NCBI GenBank assembly: GCA_012932865.1
Contig: SAXG01000003.1
Location: forward strand, 1,550,001-1,614,000
DNA length: 64,000 nt
Direction: 5' to 3'
Source of the DNA: Amylostereum areolatum
Lineage: Eukaryota; Basidiomycota; Agaricomycetes; Russulales; Stereaceae
In this document: positions 31,802 to 44,065 of the stretch, in pieces
How the letters are laid out: each line of letters begins with the position of its first letter
Position numbering within the stretch: position 1 is the stretch's first letter
Notes under the pieces: model-generated
The model's database searches: none
The model's input: the letters and a program-made list of their open reading frames with translations, nothing else
What the model was told of the DNA's origin: nothing
Position numbers and translations under genes: made by a program

Positions 31802-33117
31802 TCATAGTCTTGGTGCTATGCTCGCCTTCCCTTCTTCGAGCACAGGATTCACCAGGGTCCCAATGCCTGACCCAACCCACACCTCTACGTTATCCCCATG
31901 CTTGAGGTCCAAAGGAGGCTTCTTGACGAACCCAACACCTTTTGGCGTTCCCGTCATAATAATGGAGCCAGGCTCGAGGGTGGTACCTTGGGACAGGAAG
32001 GCGATGGTCTGTCGAACATTGAAGATTTGATCGCTGTGAAAACGAATTCAACTTGTGAGTAGCTCGTTACCAAACGATCATTATTTGCAACGTACGCCGT
32101 ATTGCCATCCTGGAGGATATTCCCGTTAACAGTGGTCTTTAAAGCGACTTGTTGAGGGTCCGGAATAGCGGCGGCCGATACGAGGCAGGGACCGATGGGG
32201 TTGGTATTATCTGCATTCCTGCTCGTGAGTGCCGTACTCGGAGGACAGGCATGTTAAGACACACCGAAGCTCTTGGAGAAGCCCCATTGAGAGACGTACA
32301 TCTGGTGGAAACGGAATGAAACCTGTGCGAAGGAAGGAAATCGTGGGATTACGCAAGCCGACGAGAGGAGAAGAAATTTGGTATTCACATCGTTTGCGCC
32401 GGTGTAGGCGAGGACATAGTCAAGTGCGTCCGATTCGGAGACGTCCCTCGCGGGTTTCCCAATGACGACGGTCAATTCGACCTCATAGTCGGGCAGATGG
32501 TCTGCCACAGGCTGGGCTACTTTGGGGATGATTATAGGAGCACCAAAGCCCGTGATAGATCTCGCGGGTTTATAGAAAAGAACTGGGGCACTAGAGATAT
32601 GTGAGCGCGTTTTAATAGCACGACGAGCGCCAACAGAACGCACTTGGGTTTCGTCAGATTAGCCTCAGCCTGACGATGTTGATGAGTATTAAGACGCGAC
32701 AGATATAAATGCGGAGCGTACGGCATGATCGGCATAGTTGAGACCGAGGCAGCGTACGACATTGATTTGCTCTCGTGGCAAAGGAGGCAGAAGTTGTTTG
32801 ACTGTAAGCACATTCGCAGACACTTGGGCAGCTGGGTCGAGGGGCGACCCGATGATCTCATACGCCTTGACGGGGTATTTCTGCTTAATGGCGAGCCCAA
32901 CTAGTCTACAATAAAGCTAGATCCTGAGAAAATCATAGGGGAGTACGTACTGTCCAAGGCAGTATCCACTGGTTCACCGATGTGAACCTGGGAAGTCTCA
33001 AGGGCGACGAAGCGGATAAGACGCATCCATTGCTAAAACAAGATCGTTAAGCAGGAAGCGGGAGCGGGGAGCGGGGAATGGGAGGGAAGGAACACGCACC
33101 GTCTTGATGGGAGCCAT
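31802..33117 (-). CDS. Fumarylacetoacetate hydrolase family protein
   Basis: The start M-A-P-I-K-T is followed by an intron; later exons carry C-L-G-L-N-Y-A-D-H-A, V-L-F-Y-K-P-A, P-D-Y-E-V-E-L-T-V-V-I-G-K, Y-T-G-A-N-D-V and the C-terminal M-T-G-T-P-K-G-V-G-F. These match the FAH fold of the FAHD1/oxaloacetate decarboxylase or acylpyruvase group, with the metal-binding E-x-E in Y-E-V-E. The exact substrate cannot be set from sequence. It is divergent from cdc14 (222 bp between starts) and converges on the dehydrogenase gene. Confidence 0.8.
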
Positions 33118-33339
33118 GGTGGGTGCGGACAAGAGGCAAGGTTCTCATCGTCGCGGACTGGCTCGTGGAGGAAAGCGGGGTTGAGCGGGAGAGTGGGGAG
33201 CCGCAACCTCCAGCATCGCGGTCCGGAACGCGGGCACGTGTACGGTAAATAGCCGCATACACGCGCCCACAACTGCTTTCCGCATCTGGCAACCACAATT
33301 CAACTTGTTTCAGTTTGCCACATCGCCACTCTTTCTACT

Positions 33340-34926
33340 ATGGATGACCTCCTCGCCACAATGCAGACCGCGATCCGAGACTCTCTCGATCTCGTATGTT
33401 TCTTTCTCTTCACTCCGAAGTGATCTATCTTCATGCCACCACAGATCGTGTCGGCACGTTCATCGATGGTCAAGCGTGGCCAAGCATTGAACGACCTCGA
33501 GCAACTCATAGCACGCACACTAAGCTCCGCAGGCGGCGCAGAGGCCTTAGAACAGTTTAGCTTCCTGCAGGATACCTTCGAATGTAACAGTAAGTCAGAT
33601 TTCAGTACCACGCTTCTCTGTATGTAAGTCAGCTTCCTGCCAGTTCCGTCCCGTCTGCTGGATTGGCTCTCGGTGGCGTGCCAACGATTGGACCACCTCT
33701 TAACTCGCGGGAATCTAGACAGTAAGCCTATTTTTTTTTTCCAAATTTCATGTACTGACCTCCATTGGTCAGGCGAGAGGAGTGCAGAAGCCAGTACATT
33801 GTCGTCACAGCTGGTCCAAGCCCTTGCCCTAGTTCAAGGTGTGGCTCTGGTACACCACCGTAGCAAGATCTTCCTGGGCAGGAAGCACTCCGTCGAAGTA
33901 GGTGGAATCTCGTTATCGTTGATACTCTTACTTGACAGGCAACTGCAGGTGCTCATCGACCTTTTGTGGGTATCCCGACATGTGGGGTCTGATACCTCGA
34001 CAAATCTGTCGTCATCTACGTCGGCTCCGTCTACACCAGGAGCGAAACCTAAGACATCTTCCTTGGGATTGTCGTCTGCCGTTTTGGATACTCTCCTGTG
34101 CATCTTGGTGGACTCGTCGCCAGCCCTTCGTATCTTTGAGAAGTCGAGCGGCGTTCAGACCGTCGTCAAACTACTGAAACGGCCCAACGCTTTACGGGAG
34201 GTCAAGTGAGTGGTTATGGTTGATCTTTAGTTTTCCCTGCCTCATCATAAGACCAGGATGAAATGCCTGGAATTCCTCTACTTCTACCTACTTGATGAGA
34301 AGACGTCGGCAGACATGCCAGCGCCGACTCTACCACCGCCACCACTGTCTCCATCTCCTTTCATAGCAGAAATGCGAACGAGCGAACGCTCTCGTCTCTT
34401 CCGGGACGCCTCTTCCGGGTCCGACGATTCCTACTCGTCTGGTTCATCTAGGTCATCGTCGTCGTCGCAGTCTTCTGCGTCTTCTCTTTCGTCATCAACA
34501 TCTATATCGTCTTCGAGTACCGTGGCACCTACCACACCGCCGAATTTGTCCCCGAAGACGCCACCCCGATCCCCCACTACCCCCAATGCGAACCGACGAC
34601 CGTTCGCTAAACCCCGCTCCCTGCTCATGCTTCAAAAAGATGTCGATTTCACACCCCTAAGCCCGAAAAAAGCTCACGTCGCTCGCCTCGGGGTCGGTCA
34701 TGCGCGTCAGAGCAGTATGAACACACCGGACTCAAGGCTCCGGAACTCCACTATGGCTTCTGACAATATACGTGTCTCGGAGGACACTTCAGAAGATATG
34801 GACGGCTCTCATGATCTCACCCGAACGACTGACCAGAAGAAGGCTTTTCTCGGGAGCATGTTGGGCAATGTTGACTCCTTGGTGGAGGGTATGAGAACTG
34901 CGGGCGTGTGGGGATTGCCAGGATAA
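33340..34926 (+). CDS. cdc14: Cdc14-type septation initiation network protein
   Basis: This is the fission-yeast Cdc14 family (partner of the kinase Sid1), not the Cdc14 phosphatase. The N-terminal about 330 residues form a helical CDC14 domain: V-K-R-G-Q-A-L-N-D-L-E-Q-L-I; F-L-Q-D-T-F-E-C-N; L-P-S-R-L-L-D-W-L; L-L-C-I-L-V-D-S-S-P; C-L-E-F-L-Y-F-Y-L-L-D-E. A Ser-rich low-complexity stretch and a T-P-P-R-S-P-T-T-P region with many possible CDK sites follow, then a conserved tail (F-L-G-S-M-L-G-N-V-D-S-L-V-E-G-M). It acts at the spindle pole body in control of septum formation. The frame is intact over about six exons. Confidence 0.88.
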
Positions 34927-35433
34927 ATGTCACTCCCATGCCATGGCTATGACATTATGACACCTGGAAGATCCTCGCGTGCGAAGCCACGATGTCACAT
35001 ACGTATAATTATGTATCGTTGCTCAGCACGCTTTGTTATTTATGGCATTTCTTCTCCCACAGTGATCACCCGCCTAACCTCGAAGATTCGAACAACCGCA
35101 CCCAGACCCATAGTCTCGAGATGACTGGCTGCGGCGTCCAGTTCTGTCGTCCCTGTGACAAACTCAGATCGGGCGTGGTACTTGGCCAGCTCAATCGAAG
35201 TCCGTATTCGGGCTCTGTACGTCGGTCATCGGAGCGCTAATCAACGGAGTGTAAGCAGTTTCACAGCCGACATTCGGACTCACACAACACCACAAGCGAC
35301 AATGCGACTATGAATACTAGCGGACATTAGCTCATGAATTCCAAATCAAAACCCCAAGCGTATGGGTGATCCTGGGGAAGAGCGATGAACAGAAAAAAGC
35401 ACAAACATAGGGAAACCATAAGTTATAATGCAT
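34927..35433. other. Convergent intergenic region
   Basis: Lies between the stop codons of cdc14 (plus) and cytochrome b5 (minus). It should hold two 3' untranslated regions. No gene seen. Confidence 0.5.
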
Positions 35434-36118
35434 CTATGAGTAAAACCGCCACGCGAAGTATGCAACGAGGACGGCGAGTGGTACAAAGTACATGACACTG
35501 ATGGCAAGGTTCAGGGCGAATAAGTTCGGGAGAAGCGTGCCACGTACTTTGATGTCTGTTGGACAGTCTTATCCATAGCGGCAGCAGGCGGCGGCTGAAG
35601 GATACGACTTCGTCTTCAGCTCCTGGAAAACACGGAAGCGTGAGGAAGGGTTCACTTGTATTGACACGTGTGCAAGACTTACGCTGTTCTTCTCAAATTC
35701 GCCGACAAGCATGCCGGGGAGGAGGCGCGCGAGCCTCGTCTGAATGGCCGACATCCTCGAAGGCCTCGGTTCCATCCTTGCCTATGAAAAGCGAAGAGAG
35801 AGGGGGTGGGGTTATCGCGTGAGCGACATTGTGATAGGGAGCCGACGTAGACCACTTACCAGCTTCCGACATGATCACCTCGTCGCCACCAGGATGCTAC
35901 ATGCACAGTTAGTAAACCCTCAAGCGTTGGAAGTATGTGCTTTCCGTACTTCGTCAATGAACTTGGTGACGTCGTACACTGGCAAGAGAGTCAGACAAAA
36001 CTGGACGCTGGGATTGGCTGCCAATGCCGGCGTACCTTTGCCATTAATGAGCACCCAGATGCTATCCTTTTTCGTGTGCTGCTTGAGCTCATCATAGGTT
36101 ACAATCCTTGGCAGTCAT
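35434..36118 (-). CDS. CYB5: Cytochrome b5, tail-anchored; frame broken twice by single bases
   Basis: A small haem protein of the ER membrane that passes electrons to desaturases and P450s. The haem domain shows V-T-Y-D-E-L, W-V-L-I-N-G-K-V-Y-D-V, F-I-D-E-H-P-G-G-D-E-V and G-H-S-D-E-A-R, with both axial His residues (the first in HPGG). The C-terminal anchor reads V-M-Y-F-V-P-L-A-V-L-V-A-Y-F-A-W-R-F-Y-S. Five introns. The ATG at 36118 is one base out of frame with the haem domain, and the linker near 35,590 is one base out again. Both breaks look like one extra base. The rest is so well kept that sequence error is likelier than decay. Confidence 0.8.
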
Positions 36119-36999
36119 GGTGAGAGATAGCGATGAAAGCGGAGGAGAGAGCGGGGGCAGTTGCAATCGAATGAGGTCTACTTCGGCTCGCACGTTTATA
36201 TCCTGTCGGCTGTTGGCGAAAAGTTCCCACACCAGTGCACGCGGCACACACGTCGATTTCGCTACGTCCGCTCTCGTCGCTAGTTGCACATTCACGTCAA
36301 TCCGTCTTACGAGGGTAACAAGGCCCGGTAATTGACGGAGTAAGTACGTCCGAACGGGTGGCAAACACCCCAGGGCCAGTAGTGCACGTATCCATCTGTA
36401 TCCATCTCATTACGGGGAGACGGAGTTCCAGTCTAGCGCACGGGAGGAATCCGCGCCTGAGGGCGACGAACGCGAGGAAATGATGCAATTATCAATGTGT
36501 CATCAACTGATTGTCGCACTAAGCTGTACGGGGAAATACATGTGTGTGACCTAGTTTAGTACTCGAGTAGCCAACGTATCAGGCGAGTCAAGTGTGGACC
36601 AAGCAAGTTGTTCTTCCACGTCGCTAGTAAGGCGACGAAAGCAATGTCTGCCATGTCCCTAGGCAAAAGCGCGTGGTGGAAAAGATAGATGACTAAGGAG
36701 ATGAGAGGGATGCCTGAAAGGCGTGTTCTTGCAATTGAAGGTTGAGGCCCGAGAGATCACGGCTAATGTGAACAATGGATGGATGAATGAAACGTGGAGA
36801 ACAAACGATCATGGTTGAGGACAAGGAAGTCGCGAAGTTTTCAAGTTTTACTCGACCTCGCTGTCACAATCACGTGCTATGTGACTCGTCACAGAACACG
36901 CCGTTAACGGACTCTTCATTCTCCCCGTCATCCGCGTCGCCTCTCATTCTGACCTCCGTTACGCAGCCGCTGCCCCGCGCCCCATCTATCGTTTGTAGG
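36119..36999. other. Divergent intergenic region
   Basis: 881 bp between the cytochrome b5 start and the nucleoporin start. It contains a TATAAAC-like motif about 90 bp upstream of the cytochrome b5 ATG on the minus strand. No gene seen. Confidence 0.4.
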
Positions 37000-39900
37000 A
37001 TGGTAGACGATTTTGAATCATCGGACATTCTTGGAAGCTCTTCCCCCGTTGGTCCCGGCAGGCTTCCTCAGAGTTCAACATTTTCCTCTTTCTTCAAGCT
37101 ATGCGTTCTTGGCGCCTGCAGCTTAGTCGTGCTCTTGACTATTCGCAATGGTCGTGCTGTCTTTCTCCGATGGAAGGAAGCGCCGCCACAGACTGTAGGT
37201 ATAACCACTAGTCGCGTAACACCGATCTGACCATGTTCGTTAGGTCTATGCGCCGGCGGTATGGCATACCCGACCACGATCAGCGTCCATTCAATGTGGC
37301 TTATGCGGCGGCGCGATTGGCACAGGAGGATGGTCGCAAGAAGCAGGAGAGGGCCCCATTTCTGACGGGAGCCGCTCTGAACGCAGGACAGGCAGGACAT
37401 GAACAAGGGGCAATGAGAGCAAGGCTTAATGGCACAGGTGCGCTTTCTTGCCATCCTCGATGTTCTGTTATTTACCAGCGGTATCAATGTAGGTCATGTC
37501 GTGCCAACAGCATCACGTACCCCCGAACTTCGTGTTAGTGATAGGGAACCCTTCCCCGTGGGTAGGCCGTAAGTTTGCAATATATGCTATCCGCGGACAT
37601 TCAGGTTGACCTGGTTGTTGCGCAGCTCATTACCCCCACGTCAAGCCGCTTTTTCTGATCCTATGGATGCTACGACGTCTTTCAACGTTTCGCAAAATGG
37701 CATTACCTCAAGAACTCCGCGTCCTTCTCCACCCAGTCACTCCCACAGCTCGTATCCTGAACTGATCGACTCGCATATCGCTTCCAGGTAAGGAAAAACT
37801 GTGAATTATTGATACAGTGACCTCATTGTTATATTTTCAGAGTTACTTCTGAAGATGGAAATCAAGAACCAGATATCCCGGGACCAAGCGTTCTAAAATC
37901 AAAGCGGCTGGCCGACTCTGAAGACGACAGTGATCTAGAGTCTATACATGCCCGACGACACGACAAGAGACGCCGAAAAGTATCTCATCGTCACGTCTTG
38001 CCAGCACGGGACGATGAAGATATTGAGATGGCTGAAGAAATAATGGAGATGAAGGCATCGCGTCGTGGCAAGAAACGTGACAGAGCCGAGGCTGGGTCTA
38101 CGTTCGGTGGCGATGATGAACTACTTATGGACGAATTGGACGAGGATAGGGCTCATCGGCATCGCAGAAGGAGGCACAGGAAGTCCCTGGCATTGACGCA
38201 TGGCCAAAAGCGCGGGCGAGACGCCGAAACTTCGAGTGAAGATGATGACGATGTTCGGCCGATTGCAGGAAAGTCGTCTCGGCGGCGGCACGACACTTCA
38301 CTCAGCATGGACAGTGACATCTCAATGGATGACACTAATACTTCCAAGGATCCATTGTGCAAAGGTCGCAGAATAGGAGAGGAGTGGGAGGCTCACGGAA
38401 CTCAGTACAAAGTAGGGCCGGACGGTCAGAGGCTACGAAAGGTGCTTGTGAAAGAGGATCGCCCAAAATTCAGCATGGTGCGTTCGCCAGGTTTATCGTT
38501 GCTCTCGTTTCTCATGTCACTACAGCCGGAAGACTCTGCACACCCCGATCGTGGAATATCTATCACTGCCATAGTGGAGAGATGGTATACCGAGGAAGAG
38601 TACAAAGGTGCAAGAGAACGTCAAGAGTTAGCCTGGCAAGTCCCGAACAAGTCCACACCAGAACCAGCGACTCCCGAGACGGTACGTGAAATCTGGGCTC
38701 ATATACAGCTGCAGCTTATTGACGCGATGATTAGGTCTCCACGATAAAGGGCGGCAAGGAGCTACTATGGTCATCAACATATTCTCCCGCAAGTCTTGGT
38801 CCGAGACGCTCTCTAATGCCGTCGTTTGCCACAAATATGGGCCCCACCTCTTCGTCGCTTGCCCAGAGTCAGTCCAGTAGTTTCCGTCGCGTGACTGCCT
38901 TGTACAGCAGCAACATCAAGCCTCCGGAAATGAGCCCCAGGTTGCGCGCCTCAAAATCTTATTCGAAATGGGAAAAACAAGAAATTGAAGCCCGAGCCAT
39001 GGCACGCTTACGACGCCAAAATGAAGAAGAGCAAGCGAAGAAAGTGGCCGAAGAAACACAGAAGCCACTGTCCCTTCTGGCTCCCGCTGCACACGCTACT
39101 GCCCCCCAATCTGCCCCGCCACCGAAGGCTCCACTCTCATTCACCACAACCGAGAGCAAACCCGCCCTGACTGCACCGAGCCCTGCTTTTGTGTTGACAA
39201 CTTCTGAGAACGAGCGGAAAGCTGTTTCGCCAACGGCTTCCAGCGCTCCAGCAGCCCCACCCGCGTTCAGCCTTCCAACTGCATCGAACACAGCATCCAA
39301 AGAAGCGGACAAGCCGAAGCCTTCGTTCACTCAAACTTCTACAACTCCCTCCACGTTCTCCTTCGCTTCGCCCATCACTCAGGCCACGAAGGCACCTACT
39401 CAGGATGTAAAGACCACGCAAGCCCCTTCAAGCTCCAACATTCCGAATTTTTTCGGGGCAAGAAATCTCTCCCCTCCGACGCGAAAACCAGACGCGGCGT
39501 CTACTTCTACACAATCGAAGGAACCTAAAGAAACAAAATCTACGTTTTCATTTGCACCGTCGGGTCCTGCCGCTGGCTCTGGTTCTACTGCCCCTTCACC
39601 TTTCTCGTTTGGAACAAATCCGTCGAAATCAGGCCCTCCTCATCCCGAGCCCGTCAAGGCTACCGACACTCCCAACGGTGTGCCCCCGAGCAGTATATTT
39701 GGACAATCGTCGGTGCCTGGTAAGTTTGAACTTTGTATATCCACGATTTCTGCTCAATACTTGTCGTTCGCATTGTCGCCAGCGTCGACAGCCGGAGGCG
39801 ATTCATCCTCCACGAAACCTATATTCAGTTTCAATGTTGGTGGCAAAGTCCCTCCTTCCTCTGAACCAGCGAAAACATCTTCGTTCAACTTTTCTGCGCC

Positions 39901-40837
39901 TCCGTCGCGCACAGCCGTCGGCCCTCCACCAGTTTTCCACAGACCCCAAGCCGACCCCAATCGATGTTAACTCTAATGCCACCCCTGGTTCTTCATCGCA
40001 AGGCGCCGCCTCAAAGCTTACCTTTTCATTCCCGAGCAGCGGGAATATATCTGGTGTAAAGCCCGCGACGGCTGGAAATCCTTTTGGATCAACAGCTACA
40101 AGTAGCAACGCCTTTGGCTCGAATCCTACATCAAATGGCAGTGCTTTTGGGACGTCGTCCGCCCCAACGCCCACACCAAGCGGTGTTTTTAGCACGAAGA
40201 ACGTCGACTCTTCCAAAACCACGTTCGCTTCGACGCCGGCCATAAATGGAGGCGTGTTCGGAGGATTCGGGTCGTCAACATCCACCCCATTCGGGTCGTC
40301 GACGGCACCCACAGACAAACCTGAAGACAAGGCATCAGAGGCTCCCAAGACAATCTTTGGTACCTCCCCTGCGACTGGGGTGCCGAAATCTGCCTTCGGA
40401 CAGTCCGCTTTTGGCCAACCCGCTATGAACAAAGATGCACATACAATACAAATTCCTTCGGTGCTTCATCGGCTTCCTCTCCCCAGTCGCCTGCGAAGTC
40501 GGCCTTTTCCTTTGGACAGTCGTCACAATCCGGCCAGACCTTTGGTGCTGCTCCACAGTCAGCTTTCGGGACCAGCGCTAGCACCGGTGCATCATCGACG
40601 GCTGTCAACGGGTCACAGCCCAGCAATAGTTTGTTCAGCTTCGGGAACAAGGGCCCCGACTCCGCTACGGCGAGTACACCAAGTAGCGCGTCTGCCAGCG
40701 CCTCGCAGAGTGCCACGCCGATGACATTCGGCTCTCAAACCAATGTTCAACCTGCAGCATTTGGCTTTGGGTTTCCTGCCCAGAAGTCTGGATCAGCGTT
40801 TACATTTGGACCTTCATCCGAGCCCGACAAAAAGTAG
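37000..40837 (+). CDS. FG-repeat nucleoporin with a possible N-terminal membrane anchor
   Basis: The C-terminal half (from about 39,100) is packed with F-S-F, F-G and S-F-G repeats in Ser/Thr/Pro/Ala-rich sequence, the mark of nucleoporins that bind transport receptors. The middle (37,663-38,750) is highly charged, with basic stretches such as R-R-H-D-K-R-R-R-K and H-R-R-R-R-H-R-K. Upstream exons at 37,000-37,590 encode a hydrophobic segment (F-F-K-L-C-V-L-G-A-C-S-L-V-V-L-L-T-I) followed by basic residues. The exon at 37,600 reads in frame from these into the charged region, so I treat them as one gene, but phases at the two upstream junctions are off by one. Further one-base frame breaks occur near 39,940 and 40,445. 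Ends with TAG at 40837. Confidence 0.65.
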
Positions 40838-41153
40838 TGTACTTAGAGGTCGCATCTACGATTCTTTCCCCATCGCCACTGCATGTTTTTTCTACAGACT
40901 AGTGTACCATATTCTCCGTACTAAGTATCATACCATCGTTGGAGTATACATCATCTCTCGCCCATTCAATGCATCGTTTTATGACACTCAATGAGACACT
41001 GACTTGCTATATCCTGAACTGCGCATTCAAGTTTGTGTTGCGATTTTGCACATCCTCGCACTGGTTCGCGCGGAGCTGAAGTGACACGCTTTCATTCTCC
41101 GAACCGCGTCGAACGCGTCGCGTCGCGTCTCCTGGTTCTTCATTGAACAAACC

Positions 41154-41907
41154 ATGACCCCCCTCGACACTGATTCTCCTCAACTAAAGAAACGCAAAAC
41201 GTCTCCCATGGAAAATGATGCGCCCACGTCCAAAATTGCTCCGACGTCTCACCTTTTGATAAAACGTCTGTCGGAGAAGGCAAGGTTGCCAACCCGTGGG
41301 TCTGCGTTGGCTGCTGGATACGATCTTTACAGGTACGCGTATCGACTCAAACCTAGTCGTGGTACTGGTCATAACCAGAGGTTTAGCTCTGAGGATAAGG
41401 TGATTCCTGCACGAGGAAAGGCATTGGTAGACACCCAAATATCCATTGCGGTTCCTGCTGGCACGTATGGTCGCGTCGCACCACGAAGTGGCCTGGGTAC
41501 GTTTCGTCTGCTTTCGTTCCGCTTCTAGACACGTATGTTGACCTGTGCGAAGCTTCAAAATTCATGATCGACACTGGGGCAGGTGTCATCGATGCCGATT
41601 ACCGCGGTGTCGTATTCGTGCTCTTGTTCAACCTCTCGGAAGACGACTTCGTTGGTGAGCGCGTTTTGATGCAACTTCAGCTGATATAAGATGGCTCATC
41701 GCTATGCATGCGGCCTGAAGTCAAGGAGGGCGACCGTATTGCACAACTCATTATCGAGAAGATCGAGACGCCAGACGTTATGGAAGTAGAGGTAGGTTTC
41801 TGTATTCGTATCTCTCGCATACCCCGCCTTAACCCCGGTAGGACCTTGACGCTACTCTCCGAGGCGCTGGGGGCTTTGGCTCTACTGGCGGGCACACTGG
41901 ACTTTAA
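41154..41907 (+). CDS. DUT1: dUTP pyrophosphatase (dUTPase)
   Basis: It hydrolyses dUTP to dUMP and pyrophosphate, keeping uracil out of DNA and feeding thymidylate synthesis. The five family motifs are present in order: [32 protein letters not shown]; and the C-terminal lid [10 protein letters not shown]. Four introns, all joining in frame (for example the donor after Y-D-L-Y). The first 40 residues carry L-K-K-R-K, a likely nuclear signal. Length is normal for the trimeric family. Confidence 0.93.
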
Positions 41908-43278
41908 TTGCTCGTTACCCAAGCTGTATGCACTTACAATGTTTCATTGCTTGTTTCCTCTCTTTGCGACCCACGTCTGTATTTATTTAGAAACATGACA
42001 AGAATACAACAGCCCGGGCGCGTGTCCTGGGTTGCGCGTGTTGATTTACTGGCGCCCTCTGACTCGTCATGCGGGAGATCTGGTATGCAATGAACTGTGT
42101 CATGCAGGGGTCGTAGGAGTAGTCCATGTAAGTAGTTGTGGGTAGGGTCGACCTGGAACTTGACTTTCCAAAGGATACACATGAACGTAGACAAAATGCC
42201 CTTGCTTACCTGACAACCGCTGGTAGCAGTGGCCTCTGGGAGAGTTTTGCTGACCATGTCACTAGAACTACTGTAGAATTACGACCGTAAGTTCGTCACG
42301 CATCACGCAGGATTTCTGGGGACCCCGCCGATGAGCTCCGATTAAAAATCGAGGCTCATCGGCGGGCGCTAATTCCGAAAATTTTGAAAAAAAATGAACT
42401 TACGGTCATAATTCTACAGTATTATATCTGCCTTGGGTAGCAGGGTAGGGACCACTCCAGTGGCTTACTTCGAGTCGTGAGTGACAGTCTGAAAGTCCCT
42501 CGTGTTAGACAACGACGAATGACTTTTAGCGGACGAAATAGAACACACTCGCCCTCGTCGTAGTTGGCGGTATATCCGCCCGGGGTACAGGAAGTCGACG
42601 TCATCGGCAGAGTTTAGGCAGAGTTGCCCGCATAACTCGAGGGTGATGTTGAGTACACTGCCCAGGAGGCCATCGGCATCATTAGCGTTGAAAATTTGGT
42701 CACGTATCAGTGCAAACGCCTTTCTCATATTAGTTGCGTCCCTACCCGACGCTGCACATGTTCATTGTTCAGCCTAGCGTTAGCACTCAATTAGCACTGC
42801 CATGACGAACTGGCTCTTGATGGTGGTCTGGAGACTCAAAGGTTGTTGGTGGTGCGGCGCGTTGTCGCGGCAAGACCGTGATTGAACTTTAGCTGTAGCC
42901 AAGAAGCCTTCCTGGCTATTCTCAGAATAAATGGACAAACACAGATATTATAGAGCATACGGACCTTGCCACGACGAAACCAAAAACTTGCGATGCTTTT
43001 CGATAAAGGACAAGATGTTCCGAGGTTGCCAAGTCTCCTCCGAGGCGCTCTTGGCTGAATAAGAGGCCAGTGGATAACACTGAACAGGGAGCCGGCGCGA
43101 CCCTTAGCGATGGAGGAAAATGGCTATGTGAACCAAACGGGTACTCCGTCTATCGTGTCATAAAGCACCCTGATGAAGCGGAGGCGTTCGCAATTGCAAG
43201 GAGGCTACACGACAGGGATGATGTATGATCCATCCATTTTGACATTGTGATGACCCAGTACAAACATGGTAGACGAAA
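41908..43278. other. Gene-poor stretch with a MITE
   Basis: Minus-strand open pieces at 42,728-42,465 are protein-like, but I could not link them to flanking exons or name them. The stretch contains the MITE at 42271-42419. No confident gene. Confidence 0.4.
42271..42419. mobile_element. 149-bp MITE with TA target duplication
   Basis: Terminal inverted repeats start CTGTAGAATTA and run to GACCGTAAGTTC, about 24 bp per side with one mismatch. The element is flanked by TA on both sides (42269-42270 and 42420-42421), as in Tc1/mariner-type elements. The centre holds a second palindrome, CCGCCGATGAGC … GCTCATCGGCGG, around an AT-rich loop. Confidence 0.8.
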
Positions 43279-43836
43279 CTACTGAATCCGTGGTGTTAAG
43301 TTTCAATTCAATGACAGGCAACGCCAAGTGAAATCAAACCTTACCTTTGCATGCGGTCTTTCCACATCCACTACGTACAATCCTTGCTCAGCGCGTGCAG
43401 CGTGGGCGAGCAAAAGTTCCTGTTCCATTGCATTCTCGCGGGCCAGAGGTTTATGATTGTCGTACAAGTCAATACGTGCACTATCGGCGCTCACTCGCCC
43501 GTCCGGTATTGTCGTACTCGGCACACGGTCCCTGACGTGGACGAGCTTTACAGCTTCGACGAGTTTGACTAGAGTCTCGAGCTCGTGTATTAACGTTCGA
43601 TGTTCTCCGGTCGCCTCTGCCGGGGGTACCAGGGCAGATAAACGATGAAGGTGATTGAGAGTGCTCGGCGCGATGGAGGGGTGGGGGTACGACGATAGAA
43701 GACCATTGACAGACCAGGTAGGTTGGAGAGGAAGAGCGTATGCGTCTGACCGGGGAGGTTTCATTTTTTCACGACGCGGAGAGGACGAGAGTGCTCGAAA
43801 TAGGCAGGAGGTGGACCTCGGAAGAATTCTTGACAT
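43279..43836 (-). CDS. Mitochondrial GatC-like amidotransferase subunit
   Basis: The start M-S-R-I-L-P-R-S and an Arg/Ser-rich N-terminus suggest a mitochondrial leader. The core (about residues 35-90: S-V-N-G-L-L-S-S-Y; L-N-H-L-H-R-L-S-A-L-V-P-P; L-E-T-L-V-K-L-V-E-A-V-K-L-V) matches the short helical GatC subunit. GatC holds together the GatCAB complex that converts Glu-tRNA(Gln) to Gln-tRNA(Gln). The last coding exon ends K, and an intron (GTAAGG … TTCAG) is followed directly by TAG at 43281-43279. The family call rests on one helical region and should be checked. Confidence 0.6.
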
Positions 43837-44065
43837 GTTTGGAGGCCTAGAGAGGCTCGGAGCTGCCTGCTGGGCGAACGAGCTGCTCAGTAATCTGAGT
43901 CTTGAGTTGGAACTGGAAAATCTTGAATACGTGAATCTTACCACGTGATATTTCTCACGCTTGAAAAGTTGTCGATTCGGCCTGAATGCACGATGCCTTC
44001 CGTTAGCGAAAACCGAACCGTACCACAGGCCGTGCACCCTCTCCCTCCTCCTTAGGCTACCCATA

